This document shows, piece by piece, positions 43,931 to 52,681 of a stretch of DNA of 64,000 nt (positions are counted from its first letter, which is position 1; each line of letters begins with the position of its first letter). This DNA is from Mucilaginibacter sp. OK098 (GTDB lineage: Bacteria; Bacteroidota; Bacteroidia; Sphingobacteriales; Sphingobacteriaceae), in contig NZ_FRCM01000015.1 of assembly GCF_900142915.1 (NCBI RefSeq), positions 17,790 through 81,789 on the forward strand. Direction: 5' to 3'. Below the pieces are notes generated by a model, which saw only the letters and a list, made by a program, of their open reading frames with translations, made no database searches and was not told the DNA's origin. A program made the position numbers and the translations under genes.

Positions 43931-44266
43931 GATAGGTGTCGTACCTATGACACGAGAAATCTTTTCATTATTTTTTCTACCAATATTGGGCCCCGACGGG
44001 GCCATAAGACGGGCAAAGATCTGAATTGTCAATTATTCATTTCTTAAATTGCCATCATGCAAGCAGCTCCTTTAGGAGCTCAATATTGGTAGAAAAAAAT
44101 AACAAAATGATTTTTTGCCCTGTAGGGGCAACACCTGTACGACATACCTAAATACAATTGTTTGATGTTTTAATACGAAACAATTGTATTGAGTATGAGT
44201 GTCGTACCTATGGCACGAAAAATTTTCTTTCGCCTTTTTCTACCAATATTGTGTCCCGCGAGGGCC
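43931..44266. repeat. Cluster of hairpin repeats (CTACCAATATTG / GTCGTACC family)
   Basis: Two direct copies (43931-44002 and 44196-44266: GTGTCGTACCTATG, then TTTTTCTACCAATATTG, then a GC-rich hairpin such as GGCCCCGACGGGGCC) flank an inverted copy (44081-44146: CAATATTGGTAGAAAAAA ... TTGCCCTGTAGGGGCAA ... GTACGACAT). Further hairpins: AGCTCCTTTAGGAGCT at 44065-44080, and a perfect 12-bp inverted repeat ATACAATTGTTT / AAACAATTGTAT at 44152-44163 and 44178-44189. No gene is seen between 43731 and 44433. Confidence 0.8.
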
Positions 44267-44380
44267 GGAAAGAGGCGATAAAACTACAGTAATCAATTAT
44301 AATCTATCAAAAAAACATTGAAAAGGGTCATTTTATTAGCAAAAGAAGAAAAATGTTAATAAAATTCTATAATTTCTATA

Positions 44381-44415
44381 GTTTTAGTAGTATATAAAAT
44401 ATATTTATATATTTG
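44381..44415 (+). promoter_or_regulatory. Candidate promoter of the Cys-leader / SusCD-sulfatase operon
   Basis: TATATTTG at 44408-44415 fits the Bacteroidota -7 consensus TAnnTTTG, and GTTTTAG at 44381-44387 could be the -33 element. Transcription would start near 44421, about a dozen bases before the leader ATG. Confidence 0.55.
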
Positions 44416-44433
44416 CGGTGTTAAATAAAAGTA

Positions 44434-44523
44434 ATGAAGACTTTTTTACATCCTCATTCTGGTACAAAATACCACATGCAACCGCGCGAAATGCGAATGT
44501 GTTGTACTTGCTGTTGTTGCTGA
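44434..44523 (+). CDS. Cysteine-rich leader peptide (29 residues)
   Basis: An ORF from ATG 44434 to TGA 44521-44523, 29 residues. It begins MKTFLHPHSG and ends MRMCCTCCCC, so six of the last seven codons are Cys (TGT TGT ACT TGC TGT TGT TGC). It lies between a good promoter and a SusC/SusD/arylsulfatase operon, the classical position and composition of an attenuation leader sensing one charged tRNA, here cysteinyl-tRNA. That fits genes for scavenging sulfur. A GTG-started frame at 44418-44618 overlaps in another reading frame and looks like a shadow of this one. Function is inferred; no match to a known leader could be checked. Confidence 0.65.
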   Translation: MKTFLHPHSGTKYHMQPREMRMCCTCCCC

Positions 44524-44550
44524 TCACGGCAACGTTAACCCTATTAATTC

Positions 44551-44690
44551 TTGCCGGCAAATTAAAATATGACGGGCTTTTATGCCTGTTGATTTCCGTC
44601 ATGCTGTATAACCCCTAATCCAACTAAAAATACTGTAATGAAACTTTAAATACCCATAAAAAACAATACCGGCAAGGAAGCCTTGCCGGT
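44551..44690 (+). promoter_or_regulatory. Attenuator-like mutually exclusive RNA pairings
   Basis: The hairpin ACCGGCAAGG-AAG-CCTTGCCGGT at 44668-44690 has a perfect 10-bp stem. Its left arm CCGGCAA (44669-44675) can instead pair with TTGCCGG at 44551-44557, 27 bases after the leader stop. The two pairings exclude each other, as in classical attenuators. No U tract follows the hairpin, so it may act on translation, pausing or Rho access rather than as an intrinsic terminator. The leader-to-susC gap otherwise holds no gene. Confidence 0.5.
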
Positions 44691-44787
44691 AATTTCAACG
44701 AGAGACCGGCCCGTAACGCCAATCACTAACCGATCCTCATAAATAGTTTTACTAACAATTGCTCATTAACATAAAACCGTTAAATAT

Positions 44788-47700
44788 ATGGAAATATATA
44801 TCCATGCAAAACCAATACCTTTCAAGTTTTTATACCTGCTCTTTTTCTTACTTATCTCATCAGGCGCTTTTGCACAAACAGAAACAGTGCCGCTTATTAA
44901 TTCAAGACTGATAGGTACGGTTAAAGATTCATTAACCAAACAACCCATAGCAGGGGCTGTAATTCATATTAAAGGCACCACCCATGCCGTTTCCGCAGCT
45001 GCAAATGGAAGCTTCTCGTTTGTAACCGGCCAGAAATTTCCTTATACACTTATTATAACCTTTGTTGGCTATAAAACAAAAGAAGTTATAGCAGACGGAA
45101 GCCCCATAGCCATAGTGCTTGCCGAAAATGTAAGTCTGCTTAATGATGTGGTTGTGGTAGGCTACGGCACCCAGAAAAAAAGCGACGTAACCGGGGCCAT
45201 TGGCTCTGTATCAAAAAACATCCTCAATCAGCCGGCGGCATCATTTGATAATTTGTTGCAGGGGGCTGTTTCGGGAGTTGCGGTAACACAAAACTCAGGT
45301 CAGCCGGGTAGTACGGCTACCATAAGGGTTAGGGGCGGAAACTCCATCTCCTTTGGTAACGCCCCTTTATATGTGATAGACGGCTTTATTATTTATAACA
45401 ATAACGATAATGCCAACATAGGCGCAAATGGTACAAGCGTAAACGCACTATCAACCATTAATCCAAATGATATTGAATCGATAGAGGTTTTAAAGGATGC
45501 ATCGGCTACGGCAATTTATGGCTCGCATGGGGCAAACGGCGTGGTTATCATCACCACAAAAAGAGGAAAAAAAGGAACCAATAACGTTAATTTCAGCGGC
45601 TATTTCGGCACACAGCGGGTTGCCAAAACGCTCGATCTGCTTAACGCTGCACAATGGGCAGCATTGGTAAATGATGTGAATGTAAGTGATGGCGTTGCCA
45701 AAACTCATACCGATGCACAGATAGCGGCGTTTGGAACAGGATCAAACTGGCAGGGAGCCGCATTAAGGAGCGCACCGGTATCAAACAATGAATTGTCAAT
45801 ATCCGGAGGGGATGAAAAATCAAGATACCTGATCTCCGGGAATTACTTTGACCAGGACGGCACCATTTTACATACCGGTTTTAAAAGATACTCGGCCAGG
45901 GTAAATTATGAAAAGGATGTTTCAGATAAATTTAAGATCTCGACCAATTTATTCGGCAGCAGGTCGATTGAAAACAAGCTTTACGGAAGCCCTTATAACA
46001 GCATCAACTTTAGCAGCGCCTATTCAAACTTAATACTTACATCGCCTGTAGCACAGATAAGAAATGCGGATGGGAGCTATAATATAACCAATCCTTTTAA
46101 CGCGTCGCCAACCAACCCGCTGCAGGATATCACAAATACTACCAATACCACCACATTAACCCGTGTACTTGGAAATGTGGGCGGTGAATATAAATTTACT
46201 ACTGACCTTACCCTGAAAGTAACTGCCGGCGTTGACATATTAAATACCGGGCAGGATTATTATGCACCATCAAACACTGGATCGCCGGCAGGTGGTTCAA
46301 CCGGGTATGCTGCTAGCGGGTATGCATCAATAGGCGCGGGAAATTCATTGAGCTGGCTGAATGAAAATACGTTAACCTACGATCATGCCTTTAACCGCAC
46401 TCATTTTTTGAATGTACTGGTTGGCTATACTACGCAATATGAAAGGGATGAATCGTCGATAGCTTCTGCACAAAAATTTCCGAATGACCTGATCACGTAC
46501 AATAACCTGTCGTACGCCGGGATTGCAAACCTGCCACAGTCATCGGCACATAATTCAACCATGAACTCCTACCTGGCCAGGGTGAATTACTCTTATCAGC
46601 ACAAATATAACCTCACCCTTTCTGAACGTGCAGACGGCTCATCAAAGCTGGGGGCAAACAATAAATGGGGGTATTTTCCATCAGCAGGCTTTTCGTGGAA
46701 TGCAGGCCGGGAAGATTTTTTTAAACCGCTGGCAGAAACCATCAGTAACCTGAAATTAAGGCTAAGCGCAGGGCAAACAGGAAACTCGGAAGTACCGCCA
46801 TACAGCTCGCTGGCTGCACTGGCTCCTACGAACTACTATTTTGGCAGTAAGCTGGTAACAGGTATTGCCCCGGTGCAGCTTGCAAACCCGGATCTGAAAT
46901 GGGAAACCACTACACAATATGATGCAGGTGTTGATATTGGCTTATTTAACAGCCGCGTTAACCTGGTTTTTGATGCCTATTATAAAAAAACTACCGACCT
47001 GCTGCTGAACGTTCCGCTTCCACTTTATACAGGTTATGCCAGCGCGCTTGAAAACGTGGGCAGCGTATCAAACAGGGGTATTGAGCTGGCATTAAATACG
47101 GAGAATATTAAAAACGATGGCTTTAAATGGAACACCAACATTGTGTTTGCTGTAAACCGGAATAAAATTTTAAATCTGGGCCAGGGAATTACTAGTTTTT
47201 ATCCATTGGCGCCTACCGGGCAGGTTTCGCCGGTGATTGTGCAGGTTGGTTTGCCTGTGGGCACATTTTGGGGATACACAACTCATGGGCTTTTAAGTGC
47301 AAGTGATATAGCTAAAGGCGTACCGCTTTTAGCAGGCGTGCCCCAGCAGGTTGGCGATACCAAATATGTAGATCAGAATGGCGATGGAAAAATTACCACT
47401 GCCGATAAACATAACCTTGGCAGCGCCCAGCCAAAATTTACCGGGAGCATTACCAACACGTTCACTTACGGGCATTTTGACCTGTCGGTATTTTTTGCCG
47501 GGTCATACGGCAACAGGATCTTTAACCTGCTGCAGCAAAGTTTAGAGCGGCCTACCCTTACACTCAACGCATCGGCCACTTTGCTGAACAGGTGGAGCCC
47601 GTCAAATCCAAACGGCACGGTTGCCCGGGCTACCAACTCACCGGTTCCGCAGGTTACTGACAGGTATATTGAAAATGGATCGTATCTGAAGTTGAAGAAC

Positions 47701-47922
47701 GCTTCGTTTGGCTACACTTTCTCCAACGATCTGCTTTCAAAAATTCATGCCAAACAGCTAAGGGTTTATGTATCGGCACAAAACCTGTTCACCATTACCA
47801 AATACACCGGGCAGGACCCTGAAGTAAATTTTTACGATAATGATAACACCAAACAGGGGATTGATTATGGCACCTATCCATCGGTAAGAACTTTCCTGGC
47901 GGGCTTAAGCATCACCTTCTAA
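44788..47922 (+). CDS. SusC/RagA-family TonB-dependent receptor
   Basis: 1044 residues: signal peptide (FLYLLFFLLISSGAFAQ), a carboxypeptidase-D-like regulatory domain (LIGTVKDSLTKQPIAGAVIH ... TFVGYKTKEV), TonB box region VVVVGYGTQKKSDVTGAIGS, plug domain (PGSTATIRVRGGNSI, PLYVIDGF, IESIEVLKDASATAIYGSHG), and a 22-stranded barrel ending FLAGLSITF with terminal Phe. It imports ligands captured with its SusD partner across the outer membrane, powered by TonB. First structural gene of the operon; susD follows after 11 bases. The substrate is not a classic glycan if the sulfatase context is a guide: an organosulfate is inferred. Confidence 0.93.
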   Translation: MEIYIHAKPIPFKFLYLLFFLLISSGAFAQTETVPLINSRLIGTVKDSLTKQPIAGAVIHIKGTTHAVSAAANGSFSFVTGQKFPYTLIITFVGYKTKEVIADGSPIAIVLAENVSLLNDVVVVGYGTQKKSDVTGAIGSVSKNILNQPAASFDNLLQGAVSGVAVTQNSGQPGSTATIRVRGGNSISFGNAPLYVIDGFIIYNNNDNANIGANGTSVNALSTINPNDIESIEVLKDASATAIYGSHGANGVVIITTKRGKKGTNNVNFSGYFGTQRVAKTLDLLNAAQWAALVNDVNVSDGVAKTHTDAQIAAFGTGSNWQGAALRSAPVSNNELSISGGDEKSRYLISGNYFDQDGTILHTGFKRYSARVNYEKDVSDKFKISTNLFGSRSIENKLYGSPYNSINFSSAYSNLILTSPVAQIRNADGSYNITNPFNASPTNPLQDITNTTNTTTLTRVLGNVGGEYKFTTDLTLKVTAGVDILNTGQDYYAPSNTGSPAGGSTGYAASGYASIGAGNSLSWLNENTLTYDHAFNRTHFLNVLVGYTTQYERDESSIASAQKFPNDLITYNNLSYAGIANLPQSSAHNSTMNSYLARVNYSYQHKYNLTLSERADGSSKLGANNKWGYFPSAGFSWNAGREDFFKPLAETISNLKLRLSAGQTGNSEVPPYSSLAALAPTNYYFGSKLVTGIAPVQLANPDLKWETTTQYDAGVDIGLFNSRVNLVFDAYYKKTTDLLLNVPLPLYTGYASALENVGSVSNRGIELALNTENIKNDGFKWNTNIVFAVNRNKILNLGQGITSFYPLAPTGQVSPVIVQVGLPVGTFWGYTTHGLLSASDIAKGVPLLAGVPQQVGDTKYVDQNGDGKITTADKHNLGSAQPKFTGSITNTFTYGHFDLSVFFAGSYGNRIFNLLQQSLERPTLTLNASATLLNRWSPSNPNGTVARATNSPVPQVTDRYIENGSYLKLKNASFGYTFSNDLLSKIHAKQLRVYVSAQNLFTITKYTGQDPEVNFYDNDNTKQGIDYGTYPSVRTFLAGLSITF

Positions 47923-47933
47923 ACAATACTGAA

Positions 47934-49415
47934 ATGAAAAAATTACATACCTACACAATTATAGCATTACTTATATCGGCAACTGCGTTATCATCCTGCA
48001 ATAAGCTGAATGAAAACCCAAGCTCGGTTATTGTTAGCTCCCAGTTTTTTAAGACCTCATCTGACGCTGTTTCGGCTGTAAATGCGGTTTATGGCACATT
48101 GAACAGTGACCCCGCGGGCGACTTCCCGCTTTACGGGCGACAGCTTAACTTACTGGTTGAAAACGGCAGTGATAACCAGGTTTACAGTCCCAGCAATACC
48201 AACCCCGACGTAAGGGCCATGGGTACTACCACCTATATCGCCTCAAACAGCCGTGTACAAAAAGTATGGCAGCAGCTTTATTATGGCATTAACAGGGCCA
48301 ATATTGCTATTGATAACATCCCGGCCATTCAGATAGATACGGTGTTAAAGTCGAGGCTTATCCGAGAATCAAAATTTATAAGGGCGCTATTATATTTCGA
48401 CCTGGTGCGCTTATATGGCGATGTGCCTTTGGTATTGCATAACCCTAACAGCATTGACCTTGATAAACTTTTTGTGTCAAGAGCTGCGGCTGATGCAGTT
48501 TATACGCAGATAGTTAGTGATCTGAAAGATGCTACCAATCTGCCAAAAACCTATGCAGGCGCTGATGTGGGCCGGGCCACCAGGGGAGCGGCACATGCTT
48601 TACTTGCAAAAGTGTATGTAACCCGCGAGGATTGGACTGATGCGCTTACTGAGCTTACAACAGTAATTAATGGCGGTTATGGCTATGCACTTTTCCCTAA
48701 CTACAGGGATGTTTTTCAAAAAGCAACTAAAAATGGCGTTGAGCACATTTTTTCGGTGCAATTTGAAACCAATTTAGGCGAGGCAAACAGCGTACAGGAT
48801 TTGAGCCTGAGCTTTACTTCATTTAACACGGGCACATTTCCCATTGATGTACCCGCAGATAGCAGCGTGTTTAAGCTATTCAGCAAAACGGATACCCGAA
48901 GGGCGGTAACTTTTTACGATTCGGTTTATAATGCAGCAACGGGCAAGTATGTAGTGTATAAAAATGCATATACTCCTTATTTTAACAAGTTTGTTGATTA
49001 CAGCCTGTCGCCCTTATCAACCCAGTCGCAAAGCGGGGTTAACTACCCGGTGATCCGTTATGCCGATATGCTACTGCTTTATGCCGAGGTACTGAATGAA
49101 ATAAATGGCGCACCTAATGGCGATGCTTACAATGCCATAAACTTGGTAAGGAGCAGGGCCGGCGTTGCCGGGCTTACTGCTGGTTTAGGTCAATCAGCTT
49201 TCAGGGATTCGATTTTCCTGGAGCGGAGAAAAGAATTTATCCAGGAGGGGCACCGCTGGTTTGATTTGGTGCGGCAGGGCGGCACCGTGCTGGTTGATGC
49301 GCTGCATAAAATTCCGGCAAAATCTGCCGCAAGTTCAAAGAATAACCTGTTCCCCATTCCGCAGGTCGAGATCCAGCTAAATCCCCAGTTAAAACAAAAT
49401 CCGGGCTATAACTAA
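47934..49415 (+). CDS. SusD/RagB-family outer-membrane lipoprotein
   Basis: 493 residues with a lipoprotein signal (MKKLHTYTIIALLISATALS, Cys after LSS). The family pattern is clear: SSQFFKTSSDAVSAVNAVYG, YYGINRANIAIDNIP, AKFIRALLYFDLVRLYGDVP, RGAAHALLAKVYV, PVIRYADMLLLYAEVLNE, LERRKEFIQEGHRWFDLVR. It sits on the cell surface over the SusC barrel as a ligand-capturing lid. It follows susC by 11 bases. Ligand specificity unknown. Confidence 0.93.
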   Translation: MKKLHTYTIIALLISATALSSCNKLNENPSSVIVSSQFFKTSSDAVSAVNAVYGTLNSDPAGDFPLYGRQLNLLVENGSDNQVYSPSNTNPDVRAMGTTTYIASNSRVQKVWQQLYYGINRANIAIDNIPAIQIDTVLKSRLIRESKFIRALLYFDLVRLYGDVPLVLHNPNSIDLDKLFVSRAAADAVYTQIVSDLKDATNLPKTYAGADVGRATRGAAHALLAKVYVTREDWTDALTELTTVINGGYGYALFPNYRDVFQKATKNGVEHIFSVQFETNLGEANSVQDLSLSFTSFNTGTFPIDVPADSSVFKLFSKTDTRRAVTFYDSVYNAATGKYVVYKNAYTPYFNKFVDYSLSPLSTQSQSGVNYPVIRYADMLLLYAEVLNEINGAPNGDAYNAINLVRSRAGVAGLTAGLGQSAFRDSIFLERRKEFIQEGHRWFDLVRQGGTVLVDALHKIPAKSAASSKNNLFPIPQVEIQLNPQLKQNPGYN

Positions 49416-49446
49416 TTCAATAAATAATCATTAAAAAACCAAGCGT

Positions 49447-49620
49447 ATGACAGTATCAGATGTAACAATTTTAGGAAAGAAAATACTGGTTGGCATTATC
49501 GTCACACTGGTACCTTTCATTATCATTTTCGGCGGATTGTGGCTTACCAGGAAACTATTATCCGATAATGCAACAACTAAACAACCCACGGCAAAACAAA
49601 TTATAACCAATAAACTATGA
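49447..49620 (+). CDS. Tiny single-pass membrane protein (57 residues)
   Basis: ATG at 49447, 57 codons: MTVSDVTILGKKILVGIIVT, a helix continuing LVPFIIIFGGLWL, then TRKLLSDNATTKQPTAKQ. The stop overlaps the ATG of the next gene (ATGA at 49617-49620), a sign of coupled translation and good evidence that it is real although very short. No family recognised. It belongs to the SusCD-sulfatase operon, perhaps as a subunit of a membrane complex. Confidence 0.65.
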   Translation: MTVSDVTILGKKILVGIIVTLVPFIIIFGGLWLTRKLLSDNATTKQPTAKQIITNKL

Positions 49621-49817
49621 AGATAGAACCAGCCACCAAGCAGCGAATAATCAGGAATGCGTTCCTGAGCTTATTCATTTATGTGCTGCCTATAGCACTT
49701 ATGTTCATCACCTTTTCTATCACCGGGCAAAGGCCATGGAACAAAAAACAGCATAAAAACGAAGCAACTAAATCAGTAAACACTAAAAACTCAACAAACA
49801 ATGGAAACAGCGATTGA
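49617..49817 (+). CDS. Small single-pass membrane protein (66 residues)
   Basis: 66 residues: a basic N-terminus (MKIEPATKQRIIRNAFL), one helix (SLFIYVLPIALMFITFSI), a polar Lys/Asn/Thr tail. It overlaps the gene before by four bases and the hydroxylase gene after by 17 bases, a compact coupled arrangement. No family recognised. Confidence 0.65.
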   Translation: MKIEPATKQRIIRNAFLSLFIYVLPIALMFITFSITGQRPWNKKQHKNEATKSVNTKNSTNNGNSD

Positions 49818-50757
49818 ATTTGTAAAAAAGATAGTGGCGAACCTCGACAGTTATGGTTTTCCATTTTTAGTATTTTTTATCGGCGTGCTCGAATTTTCAT
49901 TCGGGCTGTATAAAAGGAAGTGGCCTAAAAATGAAAAATTTGTTGATATCGCCTGCTTTACGCTTCCCCGGTTGATCATTAGGCCGGCAGTAGCTTATTA
50001 CTCACTTAAATTGTTGCCATTGGCGCTTCCGGCATTTAAAAATGAATTTGGCTGGGTTCCGCTGTTTTGGAGCCTGATAATTATTGCTGTGGCAGACGAC
50101 CTGACCCAATACTGGTATCACAGGCTGCATCATGAAATTCCCTGGCTGTGGCGTTTTCACCGTACGCACCATTCAGCCTCGTATATGGGGATGGCTATGG
50201 CAAGCAGGCAAAATGCCATTTATACGCTTTTCTTTTCGCAAACTTATTTAACCGCTGCTTTGGTTTATATGGGCTTAGGTATCCCGGCCATTATTGTGCG
50301 GGGCATAAAAGGAACCATTACAACGCTTGCTCATTCAAGCATCCCGTGGGATAAACCTTTTTACAAATATAAAGTGCTGCACCCGTTAGCATGGGTGCTG
50401 GAGCGTACCATATCAACCCCGGCAACCCACCATGCGCACCATGCCGCTACTACGGATGACGGCGTTGGGCATTACAAAGGCAACTTTGGTAATATGTTCT
50501 TTTTGTGGGATATTATTTTCGGTACGGCATTGATCTCCCGTCAATATCCTAAAGCCTACGGGATCTCGCACTACGAAGGAGACCAATGGTATGCACAATT
50601 ACTGTGGCCGATATTTAAATCAAAAGTAGAAGGTAGTGAACTAGCAGCTAACGGGCCGGTGGTGCGTACAGATGATTTTAATAAATTAGCGGTAGCGGAG
50701 CCGAAAGGATATAATAACAAAGCAAGTCAGCCAAGTTTGACGCCCGAACTGGCATAA
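49801..50757 (+). CDS. Fatty acid hydroxylase / sterol desaturase superfamily membrane protein
   Basis: 318 residues with several membrane helices and the di-iron histidine boxes: HRLHHE (about 109), HRTHHSA (about 120) and THHAHHA (about 210), plus HYEGDQWY late. The family uses O2 and a di-iron centre to hydroxylate or desaturate lipids at the membrane. It sits inside the SusCD-sulfatase operon, so it may act on the aliphatic or sterol part of the imported sulfated compound; that is inference. Start ATG at 49801 overlaps the preceding small gene by 17 bases. Confidence 0.88.
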   Translation: METAIEFVKKIVANLDSYGFPFLVFFIGVLEFSFGLYKRKWPKNEKFVDIACFTLPRLIIRPAVAYYSLKLLPLALPAFKNEFGWVPLFWSLIIIAVADDLTQYWYHRLHHEIPWLWRFHRTHHSASYMGMAMASRQNAIYTLFFSQTYLTAALVYMGLGIPAIIVRGIKGTITTLAHSSIPWDKPFYKYKVLHPLAWVLERTISTPATHHAHHAATTDDGVGHYKGNFGNMFFLWDIIFGTALISRQYPKAYGISHYEGDQWYAQLLWPIFKSKVEGSELAANGPVVRTDDFNKLAVAEPKGYNNKASQPSLTPELA

Positions 50758-50796
50758 CTGTTTATCAAAATATAAACTCTTATCAATTATTAAAAG

Positions 50797-52665
50797 ATGA
50801 AAATATCAGTAAAAACCATCAATAAGCTCAGCTATTTAGTAGCTGGCTTATTGATGGTTAATTATGCATCGGCACAAAACTTTACCCAGCAGCAACAGCC
50901 GTTTACCGGCACAGTTGGTAAAACCCTTGCAGATTCAAAAGAATCATGGACCACTAATACTAAAGCGCCAAAAGGAGCGCCTAATGTGATTTGGATCTTG
51001 CTGGATGATGTGGGTTATGGTGCAAGCTCAACCTTTGGCGGGGTTATCCGTACGCCTAATTTTGATTCGCTTGCAGGGAAGGGGCTCAGATACACCAATT
51101 TTCATACGGCTGGTATTTGCGCACCAACACGTTCATCCCTGCTAACCGGGCGCAATCATCATTATGTGCATATGGGCGGATTTGCGCATACCGCACTATC
51201 AGCAGGTTTTCCGGGGTATGATGGCCGCATCCCATCAGACAAAGGCACTATTGCCGAGATCCTCCGCGAAAACGGGTATAACACCTTTGCCGTAGGTAAA
51301 TATGGGTTAACGCCTGATGAAGACGCTACAGATGCTGGTCCATTTGACCGCTGGCCATCGGGTAAAGGGTTTGATCATTTCTTTGGATTTTTAGGTTCAC
51401 AAACCGACCAGTATAAACCAGACCTGGTTGAGGATAATGCCCATGTACCTACTGACGGCAGAAACCTGAATGAGCAGATCACTGACAAGGCAATCAGCTA
51501 CCTCAGCAGGCAGCAAAAAGTAGCGCCTGACAAACCGTTCTTTCTTTACTACGCACCTGGTGCAACCCATGCCCCGCACCAGGTAGCCAAAGAATGGAGC
51601 GACCTTTATAAAGGGAAGTTTGATGAAGGATGGGACGTATTCAGGGAAACGGTTTTTGCCAGGCAGAAAAAACTGGGCATAATCCCTTCAAATGCGGTGC
51701 TGCCTGAACGTAACGCAAACATTAAAGCCTGGAAATCACTTTCTGCTGATGAAAAGAGGTTGTATGCGCGTTTTATGGAAGTGTATGCCGGATATTTAAC
51801 CTATGCGGATAACGAGGTTGGTAAGCTGATCACTTACCTGAAAACCAGCAAGCAGCTGGACAATACCTTAATATTTGTGGTAATAGGCGATAATGGCGCC
51901 AGTAAAGAGGGGACGTTAAATGGCGATATTGACCGCGCGGTACGTTTGCAGGTTAACGACCAGGAAAACCTGCAGCATAACCTCGATAAAATTGGTGAAA
52001 TAGGAACGCCTGAAGGAACACAAACCAACTATCCGTTAGGATGGGCACAGGCTGCCAATACGCCGTTTAAATACTGGAAACAGGATGCCAATGCCGAAGG
52101 CGGTACCCGTAACCCGCTTATTGTTTATTATCCAAAAGGGATAAAAGACGGAGGCAGTATCCGTACACAATACGGGCATGTAAACGATATTTTACCCACC
52201 ACACTGGAGTACCTGGGCATAAAAGCGCCGGAGTATATCAGGGGCATTAAACAGGATACGTTGCAGGGAACTTCGCTGGTATATTCGTTTGAAAATGCTG
52301 CTGCTCCGTCAAAACATACTTTACAGTACTATTATATTTTTGGATCCCGTTCAATTTATAAGGATGGCTGGAAAGCGGAGGTTTATCATCATCCTGATTT
52401 TACCGATCTCACAAAACCACATACTGATAAAGCACCCGGCTCAACAAATTTTGATGCGGATGTATGGGAGTTGTATGACCTGAAAACCGACTTTAATGAA
52501 CGGATCAACCTGGCAGCGAAATACCCGGAGAAGTTAAAGGAATTACAGGCGCTGTATGACGACCAGGCTAAAAAGAATAATATTTATCCTTTTATTGACT
52601 GGGAAGATGTAATTAAAGGCAGGATCCACAAAACGGATAAGCCACCGGTTGACCCAAGTAAATAA
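50797..52665 (+). CDS. Arylsulfatase (type I, formylglycine-dependent)
   Basis: 622 residues, signal peptide (LSYLVAGLLMVNYASAQ). Metal site LLDDVGYGASSTFGG, sulfatase signature 1 with the modifiable Cys108 in GICAPTRSSLLTGR (C-x-P-x-R), then GKYGLTPDEDATDAG (Lys/His-type block), HAPHQVAKEW, and a C-terminal subdomain with ADNEVGKLITYL and VIGDNGASKEG. It cleaves sulfate esters in the periplasm and is activated by conversion of Cys108 to formylglycine. A dedicated FGE-like gene follows 16 bases downstream, so modification and enzyme are made together. Releases sulfate plus the alcohol or phenol part. Confidence 0.94.
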   Translation: MKISVKTINKLSYLVAGLLMVNYASAQNFTQQQQPFTGTVGKTLADSKESWTTNTKAPKGAPNVIWILLDDVGYGASSTFGGVIRTPNFDSLAGKGLRYTNFHTAGICAPTRSSLLTGRNHHYVHMGGFAHTALSAGFPGYDGRIPSDKGTIAEILRENGYNTFAVGKYGLTPDEDATDAGPFDRWPSGKGFDHFFGFLGSQTDQYKPDLVEDNAHVPTDGRNLNEQITDKAISYLSRQQKVAPDKPFFLYYAPGATHAPHQVAKEWSDLYKGKFDEGWDVFRETVFARQKKLGIIPSNAVLPERNANIKAWKSLSADEKRLYARFMEVYAGYLTYADNEVGKLITYLKTSKQLDNTLIFVVIGDNGASKEGTLNGDIDRAVRLQVNDQENLQHNLDKIGEIGTPEGTQTNYPLGWAQAANTPFKYWKQDANAEGGTRNPLIVYYPKGIKDGGSIRTQYGHVNDILPTTLEYLGIKAPEYIRGIKQDTLQGTSLVYSFENAAAPSKHTLQYYYIFGSRSIYKDGWKAEVYHHPDFTDLTKPHTDKAPGSTNFDADVWELYDLKTDFNERINLAAKYPEKLKELQALYDDQAKKNNIYPFIDWEDVIKGRIHKTDKPPVDPSK

Positions 52666-52681
52666 CCGCAACCAATTGGTG

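Noticed and set aside
43931..44266. CRISPR array
   Set aside because: Repeats differ in orientation and length and are hairpin elements; no regular spacer length and no cas genes.
44418..44618. GTG-started 66-codon frame with hydrophobic segment upstream of susC
   Set aside because: It overlaps the Cys leader in another frame; its Leu run is a by-product of the TGT/TGC codons, and the start lies at or before the expected transcription start.
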